From positions 2,281,001 through 2,345,000 of the forward strand of contig NZ_CP036250.1 in assembly GCF_004300825.1 (NCBI RefSeq): a stretch of DNA of 64,000 nt. The letters are read 5' to 3'. Both the position numbers and the translations under genes were made by a program. The notes below the pieces were generated by a model that had not been told where the DNA came from, made no database searches, and was given only the letters and a program-made list of their open reading frames with translations. Below, one piece after another: positions 46,157 through 55,400 of this stretch (positions are counted from its first letter, which is position 1; each line of letters opens with the position of its first letter). The DNA is from Egicoccus halophilus (lineage in GTDB: Bacteria; Actinomycetota; Nitriliruptoria; Nitriliruptorales; Nitriliruptoraceae).

Positions 46157-47021
46157 GCTGCAGCACCTCCTGGGCGAGCGCCCGGTAGGCGTCCGCGCCG
46201 CGCGAGCCGTCGGCGTAGCTGAGGATCGACTGCCCGGCGACCGGCGCCTCGGCGAAGCGGATCGTCTTGTTGATCGTCGTCGTGAACACCACGTCCCCGA
46301 AGGCGTCACGGACGCGCTCCATGACCTCCCGCGTGTGCAGGGTGCGTGCGTCGAACATGGTGGCGACGATGCCCTCGAGCCGCAGACGGGGGTTGAGACG
46401 CTCGCGGACCCGGTCGAGGGTCTGCATCAGCAACGACATGCCCCGCAGCGCGAAGTACTCACACATCAGCGGGATGATCACCCCGTCGGCGGCCGTGAGC
46501 CCGTTGATGGTCAGCAGCCCGAGGCTCGGAGGGCAGTCGATGAGGATGTGGTCGTAACGGCTCCGCAGCCGCTCGACGACGCGGCTGAGCGCCTGCTCGC
46601 GGGCGACCTCCTGCACCAACAGCAACTCCGCCGCCGCGAGGTCGATGTTCGCCGGCAACAGGTGGAGGTTCTCGGTGTCGGTCGGCACCAGCGCGTCGTC
46701 GAGCGCGGTGCCGTCCTGCATGAGCAGGTTGTAGACGGTGGCCTCGAGGGCGTGGGGCTCGACGCCGAGGCCGACCCCGAGCGAACCCTGCGGGTCCATG
46801 TCGATCAGCAGCACCCGCTGCCCGGCCTCGGCCAGCGCGGCGCCGAGATTGATGGCGGTCGTCGTCTTGCCGACGCCGCCCTTCTGGTTGGCCATGGCGA
46901 GCACCCGCGCGGGACGCCGCTGCTCGGGTCCCCCGCCGGGCCGGGACCGGTCGCGCTGGCGGAGCAGCCCGGCGGCCGCGTCGGCGCCGAGCAGCTGCGG
47001 ATCGACCGTCTCTCGCGGCAC
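46140..47021 (-). CDS. parA: ParA-family ATPase (Soj-like)
   Basis: This 293-residue P-loop ATPase has a deviant Walker A ANQKGGVGKTTTAINLGAAL near residue 45, LLIDMDPQGSLGVGLGV, HILIDCPPSLGLLTINGLTA and FTTTINKTIRFAEAPVAGQS. It resembles the orphan ParA-like protein encoded near scpA in mycobacteria rather than the origin-linked ParA. GTG 47021 has GGAGG 7 nt before. A TAGGGT box lies at 47117-47122 on the minus strand. The coupled RHH gene follows. Confidence 0.92.
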   Translation of the reverse strand: MPRETVDPQLLGADAAAGLLRQRDRSRPGGGPEQRRPARVLAMANQKGGVGKTTTAINLGAALAEAGQRVLLIDMDPQGSLGVGLGVEPHALEATVYNLLMQDGTALDDALVPTDTENLHLLPANIDLAAAELLLVQEVAREQALSRVVERLRSRYDHILIDCPPSLGLLTINGLTAADGVIIPLMCEYFALRGMSLLMQTLDRVRERLNPRLRLEGIVATMFDARTLHTREVMERVRDAFGDVVFTTTINKTIRFAEAPVAGQSILSYADGSRGADAYRALAQEVLQREPAS

Positions 47022-47116
47022 GGTGCCACCTCCGGGATGCGCCTCGAGCCGGCGCTTCGTCGACAGATCGACGCCTCGACCGAGCGCTCGAACGGCACGC
47101 CGGACGCCGTTCGCGG

Positions 47117-47122
47117 ACCCTA
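47117..47122 (-). promoter_or_regulatory. TAGGGT box before parA
   Basis: On the minus strand TAGGGT lies about 95 nt before the parA GTG, in the 168-bp gap after xerD. No parS-like palindrome is in this gap. Confidence 0.35.
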
Positions 47123-47189
47123 GCCGCCACCGACAGGACGGACAATCGGGGCGCTGCTCACCGGCTCGAGCCGCGGCACGTCCTCGTGG

Positions 47190-48152
47190 TCACCTGGCGC
47201 GGGGATGCGCACGTTCGTAGACGGCGCGCAGGGCGGCGCGGCTCACCAGCGTGTAGATCTGCGTGGTCGTGACGCTCGCGTGCCCGAGCAGCTCCTGCAC
47301 CGCGCGCACGTCGGCACCGCCGTCGAGCAGGTGGGTCGCGAACGAGTGACGCAGCGTGTGCGGCGACACCCGCTCCTCCAGCCCGACCCGCTCGGCGTGC
47401 GCCCGCAGGATCTTCCAGACCCCCTGCCGCGTCAGACGGCCACCGCGGGCGTTGAGGAACAGGGCCGGCGCCCGCGCGCCGAGCGTCGGTCGCCCACCGC
47501 TCGCCCAGCCATCGAGCGCGACCGCGGCGAGCTCGCCGTAGGGAGCCAGGCGCTGCTTGTCGCCCTTGCCGTGCACCCGCACCAGCCGCTCGACGCGATC
47601 GACGTCGTCGAGGTCGAGGCCGACCAGTTCGCTGATGCGCAGCCCGGCGCCGTACAGCAGTTCGAGCATGGCCCGGTCGCGCAGGACCAGTGGTCCACTT
47701 CCGACCGGCGCGGCCAGCAGCCGTTCGATGTCCTCGACCGAGAGGGCCTTGGGCAGGGTGCGGGCTGCCCGTGGGGTCGCGAGGTCGGCCGCCGTGTCCT
47801 TGCCGACCAGTCCCTCGCGGGCGAGGAACCGGTGGAAACCGCGCACGGCCACCACCATCCGCGAGATCGACGACTCGGCATAGCCCGCACCGCTGCGGTG
47901 CCGGCCGTCGCCGTCACCCGGACGCTGGCGCAGCCATGCCGGATAGGTCTCGAGGTCCTCGGCGGCCGCGGCCCGCGGATCGTCGATCCCCCGTTCGACC
48001 AGGAACTCGGCGTACCGGGCCAGGTCCCGTCGGTAGGCCACCACGGTGTTCGCCGCCAGACCCCGCTCCGCACGCAGATGGTCGAGGTACCTCGAGGTCA
48101 GTGCGGCCATGGGTCCCTGGCGTCGGGCGTCGACCGCCTCGGATGCGCTCAT
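47190..48152 (-). CDS. xerD: Tyrosine recombinase XerD
   Basis: This 320-residue site-specific recombinase resolves chromosome dimers at dif. The N-terminal core-binding domain includes YLDHLRAERGLAANTVVAYR. Catalytic residues are visible: Arg in LLYGAGLRISELVGLDLDDV, Lys in VHGKGDKQRLAP, HxxR in SPHTLRHSFATHLLDGGADV, His in ELLGHASVTTTQ and Tyr in IYTLVSRAALRAVYERAHPR. It has a short insertion around residue 78 (RPGDGDGRHRSGAG). ATG 48152 has GGAGG 5 nt before and a TACCCT box at 48180-48185. Confidence 0.95.
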   Translation of the reverse strand: MSASEAVDARRQGPMAALTSRYLDHLRAERGLAANTVVAYRRDLARYAEFLVERGIDDPRAAAAEDLETYPAWLRQRPGDGDGRHRSGAGYAESSISRMVVAVRGFHRFLAREGLVGKDTAADLATPRAARTLPKALSVEDIERLLAAPVGSGPLVLRDRAMLELLYGAGLRISELVGLDLDDVDRVERLVRVHGKGDKQRLAPYGELAAVALDGWASGGRPTLGARAPALFLNARGGRLTRQGVWKILRAHAERVGLEERVSPHTLRHSFATHLLDGGADVRAVQELLGHASVTTTQIYTLVSRAALRAVYERAHPRAR

Positions 48153-48237
48153 GCCCGCCTCCACGCTCGCCGTCCATCGAGGGTAGTGAGCCGGCGTGCG
48201 GCGCCGGCGCAACCCGCGCGGGCGGTGTGTGCCGGCG

Positions 48238-48789
48238 TCAGCGACCCAGCGTGCGCGCGGCGAGCAGCAGCCCGACGACCGTCTTGGCGTCGGTGATCTC
48301 CCCGGCCATGACCAACGCGAGGGCCTCGTCGAAGGGCAGGCGGACGACCTCCATGTCCGCCTCCTCGTGCTCGGCGACGAAGTCCTCGGGCCGGGGTGCC
48401 GGCTGCGGGTCACGGGCCAGGAACACGGCGGTGCGCTCCGTGGTCCAGCCGGCCGAGTTGAGGAACACGGTCAGCGACTCGAGCTCGCCGGCATCGTGTC
48501 CGATCTCCTCGACCAGCTCCCGTCGCGCCGCGTCCGCCGGTGAGGGGTCGTCGTCGTCGAGCTGTCCGGCCGGGATCTCGAGCACGTAGGCCCCGACGCT
48601 CTGTCGGTACTGCTTGAGCAGGAAGACCTCACCGTCGGGCGTGACCGGGACCACGGCGACCGCCGATCGTTGCTCGACGATCTCGCGCTCCACCTCCTCG
48701 CCCTCGGGCATGCGCACGGTGTCGATGCGGACGCGGGCACGACCCTCGTAGACGGTGCGCTGTCGGGTCGTCTCGAACCAGGCGGTCAC
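48238..48789 (-). CDS. NUDIX hydrolase, ADP-ribose pyrophosphatase type
   Basis: This 183-residue hydrolase has the Nudix helix in AARRELVEEIGHDAGELESL, with RE and EE metal ligands. The upstream loop has Asp where the GX5E Glu is usual (AGQLDDDDPSP). VFLLKQYRQSVGAYVLEIPA is typical of ADP-ribose hydrolases. GTG 48789 has AGGAG 7 nt upstream and is preferred over GTG 48810. Its place between xerD and pyrG is conserved in actinobacteria. Confidence 0.9.
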   Translation of the reverse strand: MTAWFETTRQRTVYEGRARVRIDTVRMPEGEEVEREIVEQRSAVAVVPVTPDGEVFLLKQYRQSVGAYVLEIPAGQLDDDDPSPADAARRELVEEIGHDAGELESLTVFLNSAGWTTERTAVFLARDPQPAPRPEDFVAEHEEADMEVVRLPFDEALALVMAGEITDAKTVVGLLLAARTLGR

Positions 48790-48819
48790 GGGAGCACTCC
48801 TCGTCGACACGGGCGGCGG

Positions 48820-50586
48820 TCAGTCGCGCACGGCCGAGGGCTCGAGCGCCTCGAACTCGACGGCCTCGGCGAGCTCCGCGGCGGTGGGCTCGTCGAGCTC
48901 GCCGGCCGTGGGGACGTCCTGTCCCTCGAGCTCGACCGGCAGGCGGCCGGAGGTCTCCCGGCGCCGTTGCAGTGCGGCGCCGACGAACCCGTCGAAGAGC
49001 GGGTGCGGCCGGTTCGGGCGCGACTTGAGCTCCGGATGGGCCTGGGTGGCGACGAACCAGGGGTGGTCGGCGAGCTCGACGAACTCCACCAGGCGGTCGT
49101 CGGGAGAGAGCCCGGAGAAGACCAGCCCGGCCTCCTCGAGCCGCTGCCGGTAGCGGTTGTTGACCTCGAAGCGGTGTCGGTGACGCTCGTAGACGACCGG
49201 CTCGTCGCGGTACGCCGCGCGCGTGCGGGTCCCCGGCCGCAGCTTGGCGGGATACGAACCGAGGCGCATCGTGCCACCCTTGTCCGTCACGTCCCGCTGG
49301 TCGGGCATCAGGTCGATCACGGGGTCCGGCGCGTTGGGTTCGAACTCCGAGGAGTGGGCCAGGGGCAGGCCGGCGACGTTGCGGGCGAACTCGATCACGG
49401 CCGACTGCAGCCCGAGGCACAGGCCGAGGAACGGCACCCCGTGCTCGCGTGCGTAGCGGATGGCCGCGATCTTGCCCTCGACGCCGCGCACGCCGAAGCC
49501 ACCCGGGACGAGGATGCCGTCCACGTCGGCGAGCTGTCGCGCGAGTCGGCGTTCGTCGTCGGGATCGTCGGCCGGCGTGAGGTCGTCGCTGGCGATCCAG
49601 CGCAGCTCCACGTCCGCGGCGTGCGCCAGACCGCCGTGACGCAGGCTCTCCACGACCGACAGGTAGGCGTCGGGGAGCTCGACGTACTTGCCCACGATGG
49701 CGATCCGGACCTGGTCGCGGGCGGCGAGCACGCGCTCGACGAGCGCCTCCCACTCGGTGAGGTCCGGCTCGACGTCGGGGAGCCCGAGCCGCTTGGCCAC
49801 GACCCGGTCGAGGCCCTCCTCACGCATGCCCAACGGGACCTCGTAGAGCGAGGCGCGGTCGACCGAGGCGATGACGGCTTCGACCTCCACGTCGCACTGC
49901 AGCGCCACCTTGCGCCGCAGGCCCTCCTCGAGGTCCCGGTCGCTGCGCAGCACGAGCACGTCGGGTTGGATGCCCACGGCGCGCAACTCGCGCACCGAGT
50001 GCTGTGCCGGCTTGGTCTTGAGCTCGTTGGAGGCCGCGATGTAGGGCACCAGCGCGCAGTGGACGTAGCAGATGCTGTCCCGACCGACGTCGTAGCGCAG
50101 CTGACGGATGGCCTCGAGGAACGGCAGCCCCTCGATGTCACCGACGGTGCCGCCGACCTCGGTGATGACGACGTCGACCTCGTCGCCCCCGGCGCCGGCC
50201 ACGGCGTGGATCCGGGCCTTGATCTCGTCGGTGATGTGCGGGATCACCTGCACCGTCTTGCCCAGGTAGTCGCCGCGGCGCTCCTTGTTGATCACCGACG
50301 ACCAGATCTGCCCCGAGGACACCGACGAGCCGCGGTGCAGGCTCTCGTCGATGAAGCGCTCGTAGTGGCCGAGGTCGAGGTCGGTCTCCCCGCCGTCGTC
50401 GGTGACGAACACCTCGCCGTGCTCGAACGGGTTCATCGTCCCGGGATCGACGTTGAGGTACGGGTCGAGCTTCTGCATCGTCACGCGAAGACCGCGGTTC
50501 TTGAGCAGGCGTCCGAGCGAGGCCGCCGTGATGCCCTTGCCCAGGGCCGAGGCCACACCGCCCGTCACGAAGATGTACTTGACCAC
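48820..50586 (-). CDS. pyrG: CTP synthase
   Basis: This 588-residue glutamine-dependent enzyme makes CTP from UTP. The synthetase domain begins [20 protein letters not shown] and contains [20 protein letters not shown]. The C-terminal class I amidotransferase has the nucleophile Cys in [20 protein letters not shown] and the His/Glu pair in [20 protein letters not shown]. The last 45 residues form an acidic extension. GTG 50586 has AGGAGG 7 nt before. Confidence 0.97.
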   Translation of the reverse strand: MVKYIFVTGGVASALGKGITAASLGRLLKNRGLRVTMQKLDPYLNVDPGTMNPFEHGEVFVTDDGGETDLDLGHYERFIDESLHRGSSVSSGQIWSSVINKERRGDYLGKTVQVIPHITDEIKARIHAVAGAGGDEVDVVITEVGGTVGDIEGLPFLEAIRQLRYDVGRDSICYVHCALVPYIAASNELKTKPAQHSVRELRAVGIQPDVLVLRSDRDLEEGLRRKVALQCDVEVEAVIASVDRASLYEVPLGMREEGLDRVVAKRLGLPDVEPDLTEWEALVERVLAARDQVRIAIVGKYVELPDAYLSVVESLRHGGLAHAADVELRWIASDDLTPADDPDDERRLARQLADVDGILVPGGFGVRGVEGKIAAIRYAREHGVPFLGLCLGLQSAVIEFARNVAGLPLAHSSEFEPNAPDPVIDLMPDQRDVTDKGGTMRLGSYPAKLRPGTRTRAAYRDEPVVYERHRHRFEVNNRYRQRLEEAGLVFSGLSPDDRLVEFVELADHPWFVATQAHPELKSRPNRPHPLFDGFVGAALQRRRETSGRLPVELEGQDVPTAGELDEPTAAELAEAVEFEALEPSAVRD

Positions 50587-50759
50587 CGCGGGGCCTCCTG
50601 AGGACTCGACGAGCACCTCGTGCGTCCCGCGCGTACACGACCAGGCTCGCACCTGCAGCAGGCGCACACGGGACACTGGGCTGCTCGGGCCGCGCCGCAG
50701 CGGCCCGGGCGACGGTAGCGGCCGGCGCCCGCGGCAGCCAACGAGGTGCGGACACGCCC

Positions 50760-51617
50760 TCAGGCGGTCTCGCCGGGAACGACCTCGAGGTGGACGTGCG
50801 GCAGCGTGTCGCCGACCAGGCGGTCGATCTGGCTCGCGAACGGCAGCTGGCGGGCACGGTCGGCGAGCACCGTGCTCCCGGCGGTCACCACGTCGCCCTC
50901 GCCGACCGCGACGTCCTCGACGTGCAGCACCCGCACCGTGAGGTGCGGTGCGTCGTCGGGACGCACGTACACCACGGTGTCGGTGTGCTGGCCGTACAGG
51001 TGGTAGTCGGCGACGGCGGTCACCTCGCCGTCGACGGGTGCCAGCACCGCCTCGTCCGGACGGACCACCACGTCGGCGGCGCTGGCCGGGTGCTGTGCGC
51101 GATCTCGGGTGGGCAGGACCAGGTAGTCGGGCCCGGCGTCGTCGGCCACGGCGCTGGCGGGGTCGAAGCCGTTGAGGTCACCGGTGTCGACCAGCGTGCC
51201 GACCGGCGTCAGCGGCAGGGGGGTCGACCCGGCCGCCTCGTGGAACCCGTGCGCCTCGACCTGCGCGGCCGGCAGGTGCAGTTCGAGCTCGTCGACGAGG
51301 GCGAAGACCGGCGTCCGGACCTGCCGCTCACCAGCGGCCGTCGACGTGCCGGCACCCGCCGCGAGGCCGGCGGCCTGCACGCGGTCGGAGCCCGGACGCG
51401 CCGCGCCGTCGCCGAGATCGGGTACCGCACCGACGCCGAGCACGCCGACCAGCAGCGACGCGACCACCGGACGGACGCGACGGGCGGACGCCAGGACGGG
51501 GAGACGGGCAGGACGGCGGGCACGGAGGATCAGACCGGACTCCAGGGATGCGAGGACGGAACGGGAGGAACGAGGCGGGAGTGGCGGAGCCGGAACGCGA
51601 TCCGAGCGGCGCGACAC
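50760..51617 (-). CDS. M23/LytM-like secreted protein, probably not a normal peptidase
   Basis: This secreted or membrane-anchored protein has a hydrophobic segment ([20 protein letters not shown]) and a C-terminal duplicated-hybrid-motif fold: [40 protein letters not shown] and [12 protein letters not shown]. The HxH metal pair is present, but the HxxxD first ligand of M23 peptidases is not seen, so it may only bind peptidoglycan. Start is uncertain: GTG 51617 is used here, and GTG 51743 would begin 10 nt after the recN stop. Neither has a clear ribosome site. Mycobacteria have other genes in this slot. Confidence 0.6.
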   Translation of the reverse strand: MSRRSDRVPAPPLPPRSSRSVLASLESGLILRARRPARLPVLASARRVRPVVASLLVGVLGVGAVPDLGDGAARPGSDRVQAAGLAAGAGTSTAAGERQVRTPVFALVDELELHLPAAQVEAHGFHEAAGSTPLPLTPVGTLVDTGDLNGFDPASAVADDAGPDYLVLPTRDRAQHPASAADVVVRPDEAVLAPVDGEVTAVADYHLYGQHTDTVVYVRPDDAPHLTVRVLHVEDVAVGEGDVVTAGSTVLADRARQLPFASQIDRLVGDTLPHVHLEVVPGETA

Positions 51618-51753
51618 CCGCGCCGGAGCCCTGTTCGTACGGCCCCGGCCGGCGACGACGACGGTATCGACCTGCCGGTGTCGCGCTGACGCATGGCCGG
51701 CGCCGCCCGGTGTCCGCGCAACGCACCCTCCGGATGTGCGCACGACGCCCGGA

Positions 51754-53436
51754 TCAGCCGGCTCGTCGTTGCTCCGCCGTGGCGAGCAGCTCCCGGGCGT
51801 GATCGAGCCCGGCCTCGGCGGTCGCGTCCCCGCCGAGCATCCGGGCCAACTCGCCCGCCCGGTCGTCGTCGGCCACGCGCCGGGTGGTGGTCACGGTGCG
51901 GCCGGCGGCCAGACCCTTCTCGACCACGTGGTGCACGTCGGCGAACGCGGCCAACTGGGCCAGGTGGGTCACGCACAGCACCTGACGCCCCCGACCGGCG
52001 CGGCCGTGGGCGAGCCGGGCCAGCTTCTCGCCGACGGCCAGGGCGGTGGCACCGCCGATGCCGGCGTCGACCTCGTCGAAGACGAGCACCCGCGCGTCGT
52101 CCACGTCGGCCAGGGCGACCTCGACGGCCAGCGACACCCGGGAGCGCTCACCACCCGATGCGGCCTGCGCCAGCGGGCGGGCCGGCTCGCCCGGGTTCGC
52201 CGCCAGCAGGAAGGTGATGCGGTCGGTGCCGTGCCGGGTCGGGGCGGTGTCGGGCTGTGCGGCGACCTCGACCGTGAACCGGGCGTGGGGCATGCCCAGG
52301 TCGGCCAGGTGGCGGTCGACCTCCGTGGACAAGCGCACCGCGGCAACGCCGCGTCCACGGTGGACGTCCTCGGCCAGGTTTTGCAGTTCCGTGGTCGCCG
52401 CGTCGAGTCGCGCGTCGAGATCGTCCGCATCCGCGTCCGCGCGTTCGAGCGCGTCCAGCCGAGCCCTCGCCTCGTCGGCATAGCCCAGCACGGCGGCGAG
52501 GTCGACGCCGTACTTGCGCTGCAGGCTGGTGAGCAGCGCGCGCCGCTGCTGCAGCTCGGCCAGCCGCTGCGGGTCGGCCTGGACACCGTCGCCGAAGTCG
52601 CGCACGTCCGCGGACAGCTCGGCGAGTTCGACCGCCACCGCTTCGGCACGGGTACGCAACTCGTCGAGGACCGACGCGGTCACGTCCAGTCGTCGCAGCG
52701 CGTCGAGGGCCACACCGACCGGCTCGCCGGCACCGTCGCTGCCCAGCGCCTGGGCGGCCGTGGCCGCGGCGAGCTGCACCTGCTCGGCGTTGGCGAGCAG
52801 ATCGAGCTGGCGGTCGAGGTCCGCGTCGGCGGTCGGGTCGAGTTCGGCGGCGTCGATCTCCTCCACCTCGAAGCGCAGGCGGTCGAGGTCTCGGGCCCGC
52901 TCCCGGGCGTCCTGCTCGAGCCGCTCGCGCAGGCCGGCGAGCTCCCGCCAGTGGCCGTACGCGTCGGCGTAGTGCTGCAGTGTCCGCGCGTGGGCCTCGC
53001 CGGCGAACCGGTCGAGCAGGGCGCGCTGCACCTCGGGCCGGGCGAGCCGTACGTGCTCGTGCTGGGCATGGACCTCCACGTGGCGGCCGAGCACGTCCGC
53101 GAGCACGGACACCGGCGCGAGCCGCCCGCCGATCCGCGCCCGGGAGCGTCCCGAGGCCGGGATCTCGCGCGAGACGATCAGCACCTCGTCGTCGGGGTGC
53201 ATCCACTCCCCCGCCTCGGCCGGCGGCGGACTGACCACCGCCTCGGCCAGCGCCAGGGGCTCGCCGCTGCGGACCAGGGCGGTGTCGGCACGGGCGCCGA
53301 GCAACAGCTGCAGTGCCGTGACGACCATCGTCTTGCCGGCGCCCGTCTCACCGGTGACGACCGTCAGTCCCGGTGCGAGCTGCAGGACCGCGTCTTCGAT
53401 GACGCCGAGGCCCCGGATGTGCAACTCGTCGAGCAC
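51754..53436 (-). CDS. recN: DNA repair protein RecN
   Basis: This 560-residue SMC-like ATPase acts in double-strand-break repair. Walker A is VVTGETGAGKTMVVTALQLL at the N-terminus. A long coiled-coil middle (about 155-360) follows, and the ABC signature and Walker B are in QAASGGERSRVSLAVEVALA and RVLVFDEVDAGIGGATALAV. It also has QVLCVTHLAQLAAFADVHHV. GTG 53436. A TAGCCT box lies at 53476-53481 on the minus strand. No LexA-type box was seen before it. Confidence 0.95.
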   Translation of the reverse strand: MLDELHIRGLGVIEDAVLQLAPGLTVVTGETGAGKTMVVTALQLLLGARADTALVRSGEPLALAEAVVSPPPAEAGEWMHPDDEVLIVSREIPASGRSRARIGGRLAPVSVLADVLGRHVEVHAQHEHVRLARPEVQRALLDRFAGEAHARTLQHYADAYGHWRELAGLRERLEQDARERARDLDRLRFEVEEIDAAELDPTADADLDRQLDLLANAEQVQLAAATAAQALGSDGAGEPVGVALDALRRLDVTASVLDELRTRAEAVAVELAELSADVRDFGDGVQADPQRLAELQQRRALLTSLQRKYGVDLAAVLGYADEARARLDALERADADADDLDARLDAATTELQNLAEDVHRGRGVAAVRLSTEVDRHLADLGMPHARFTVEVAAQPDTAPTRHGTDRITFLLAANPGEPARPLAQAASGGERSRVSLAVEVALADVDDARVLVFDEVDAGIGGATALAVGEKLARLAHGRAGRGRQVLCVTHLAQLAAFADVHHVVEKGLAAGRTVTTTRRVADDDRAGELARMLGGDATAEAGLDHARELLATAEQRRAG

Positions 53437-53475
53437 GACCGCCTCCTCGCGACACCGCCATCGTGTGCCGGGGCG

Positions 53476-53481
53476 AGGCTA
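53476..53481 (-). promoter_or_regulatory. TAGCCT box before recN
   Basis: On the minus strand TAGCCT lies 39 nt before the recN GTG, in the 106-bp gap after nadK, suggesting an internal promoter. Confidence 0.4.
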
Positions 53482-53542
53482 GCGAGCCGGCACCGGCAGC
53501 TTCCCTCCGCGTCCGTCGGCGTGCGCCGGTAGGCCGACGCGC

Positions 53543-54415
53543 TCACCGCAACCCGAACTTGCGCCGCACCACGGCGTAGAAGTCGAGTGGTGCCACGCGG
53601 GCCAGGCGGACCGGACGACCGTCGCCGCGCACGCTCACCCACCCGCCCGGCTCCAGCACGACCGGCTCGCGTCCATCGCACGACACCACGGCCGGCGCCT
53701 GCTGTTCCGCGACCAGCTCGATCCGGATGTCCTCGTCGAGCGATGCGACGACGGTCCGGTCGAACAGCGTGTGGGGCGCCACCGGGACCACCAGGGCCGC
53801 CGGCACCCGCGGCGAGACGATCGGTCCGCCGGCCGACAGGGCGTAGGCGGTCGATCCGGTGCTGCTCGCCACGATCATGGCATCGGCCGGCACCCTCGCG
53901 AACAGCGAGGTCCCCAGGTGCACGTCCATCAGCAGCAACCGCTGGCGGGCCGTCTTCTCCAACGCCAGCTCGTTGAGGGCCCACCCCGTCGCCAGCAGCC
54001 CGCCGTCGGGCCGGAACGCCCGGACCGCGAGGGTGGCCCGTGCCTCGACCTCGAAACCCTCGGCGACCACCCGGCGGAGCGCGGCAGTGAGGTCGTCGTC
54101 CTCGACCTCGGCGAGGAACCCGAGGCGCCCCAGGTTCACTCCGAGCACGGGCACGTCGGCGTCCCGGCACAGGTGCGCGGCACGCAGGAACGTCCCGTCA
54201 CCACCGAACGACACGGCCAGATCGAGACCTTCGGGGAAGTGCCCCGGACGTCGTGGCGGGCCGACGTCGTCCAGCCCGCCGGGCGCGTCCTCCCCCGGCG
54301 CCTGACCGCTCGCGACCACCACGTCGACGCCGAGGCCGGTCAGGACGTGCGCCGCCCGCTGTGCTGCCGCGACGGAGGCATCACGCCCCGCGTGCACGAC
54401 CAGTCCGACCTTCAC
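53543..54415 (-). CDS. nadK: NAD kinase
   Basis: This 290-residue kinase phosphorylates NAD to NADP. The diagnostic GGDGT is in LAVSFGGDGTFLRAAHLCRD; GVNLGRLGFLAEVEDDDLTA and ASSTGSTAYALSAGGPIVSP follow. GTG at 54415 overlaps the tlyA stop (GTGA). The tlyA-nadK-recN order is conserved in actinobacteria. Confidence 0.95.
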   Translation of the reverse strand: MKVGLVVHAGRDASVAAAQRAAHVLTGLGVDVVVASGQAPGEDAPGGLDDVGPPRRPGHFPEGLDLAVSFGGDGTFLRAAHLCRDADVPVLGVNLGRLGFLAEVEDDDLTAALRRVVAEGFEVEARATLAVRAFRPDGGLLATGWALNELALEKTARQRLLLMDVHLGTSLFARVPADAMIVASSTGSTAYALSAGGPIVSPRVPAALVVPVAPHTLFDRTVVASLDEDIRIELVAEQQAPAVVSCDGREPVVLEPGGWVSVRGDGRPVRLARVAPLDFYAVVRRKFGLR

Positions 54416-55203
54416 CGGGCCGCTCCCCGCCGCGCCGCCCCTTCGGCGACGGCTGCCTCGACCCGCGCTTCGACATCCACCGCCGCGGCGCCGGCGTCGT
54501 CGGGCCCGAGGTACAGCAGGAACTCGACGTTGCCAGCGGGGCCGAGCAACGGTGACGCGGTCAGGTCCAGATGCCGCCAGTCGAGCGCCAGGGCCGCGTC
54601 GGTCACCCGTCGCAGGCACTGACGCCACACCGCCGGGTCCCGGACGACCCCGCCCTTGCCGACCTGTCCCCGTTCGGCCTCGAACTGGGGCTTGACCAGC
54701 ACGATGCCCTCGGCCGGCGCCCGGAGCAACGGGCGCAGCACCGGCAGCACGCTGGCGAGCGAGATGAACGACAGGTCGGCGACCAGCAGGTCCGGGCGCG
54801 GCGACGCCAGGTCGTCCGGGGTGAGATCGCGGACGTTGGTGCGCTCGTGCACCTCCACGCGCTCGTCCTGGCGCAACTTCTCGTGCACCTGGCCGTAGCC
54901 GACGTCGTAGGCCAGCACGGAGCCCGCCCCCCGCTGCAGCAGACAGTCGGTGAACCCACCCGTGGAGACCCCGGCGTCGAGGCACCGCCGTCCGCTCACC
55001 TCGACCGCGAACCGCTCGAGGGCATGGTCCAGCTTCTCCCCGCCGCGGGAGACGAAGCGACGGGGCGGAGCGGCCACGACCACGGCCTGACCGGCGTGGA
55101 CCTGGGTGGCGGCCTTGGTGGCCGGGGCTCCGTCGACCGTGACGAGCCCGGCGGCGATCGCCTCCTGCGCCTCGGTCCGGGAGGCAGCGAGCTCCCGACG
55201 CAC
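54412..55203 (-). CDS. tlyA: TlyA rRNA 2'-O-methyltransferase
   Basis: This S4-domain plus FtsJ-type methyltransferase modifies 16S and 23S rRNA in relatives and affects capreomycin sensitivity there. The catalytic part has FVSRGGEKLDHALERFAVEV, LDAGVSTGGFTDCLLQRGAG and VLVKPQFEAERGQVGKGGVV. From GTG 55203 the protein has 263 residues, but the S4 start (RRRLDAELVRRELAASR) reaches upstream. A CTG at 55245, overlapping the stop of the small gene as CTGA, would include it and may be the true start. Confidence 0.92.
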   Translation of the reverse strand: MRRELAASRTEAQEAIAAGLVTVDGAPATKAATQVHAGQAVVVAAPPRRFVSRGGEKLDHALERFAVEVSGRRCLDAGVSTGGFTDCLLQRGAGSVLAYDVGYGQVHEKLRQDERVEVHERTNVRDLTPDDLASPRPDLLVADLSFISLASVLPVLRPLLRAPAEGIVLVKPQFEAERGQVGKGGVVRDPAVWRQCLRRVTDAALALDWRHLDLTASPLLGPAGNVEFLLYLGPDDAGAAAVDVEARVEAAVAEGAARRGAAR

Positions 55204-55241
55204 CAGTTCGGCGTCCAGGCGCCGACGGGCCGGGCTGACGG

Positions 55242-55400
55242 TCAGACCTCGTCGAGGCGGGCGAGTTCCCGCGCCACCGCGTCGTTGACCTGCTCGAAGA
55301 CGCTCACCCGCGCTGCGACGGCAAGCTCGTCGACGCCCTCCAGGGCGTCGACGAGCGGTCCGAGGGTCGCGTCGTCGGACAGATCACGCGGCACCGTCAC
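55242..55400 (-). CDS. Small conserved-type protein, 52 aa
   Basis: A short gene begins at GTG 55400, overlapping the stop of the repeat protein (GTGA), and ends at 55244-55242. The protein starts MTVPRDLSDDATLGPLVDAL and ends ARELARLDEV. It is acidic, helical and soluble. Mycobacteria have a gene of similar size directly before tlyA (my recollection: Rv1693), so this is likely its counterpart. The helical segments could pair with another protein. Function is unknown. Confidence 0.72.
   Translation of the reverse strand: MTVPRDLSDDATLGPLVDALEGVDELAVAARVSVFEQVNDAVARELARLDEV

Noticed and set aside
47022..47189. parS site near parA
   Set aside because: No TGTTTCACGTGAAACA-like palindrome is present in the gap or adjacent genes.
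53437..53542. SOS box before recN
   Set aside because: No CGAAC-N4-GTTCG match was found; only a TAGCCT box and a weak imperfect stem are visible.
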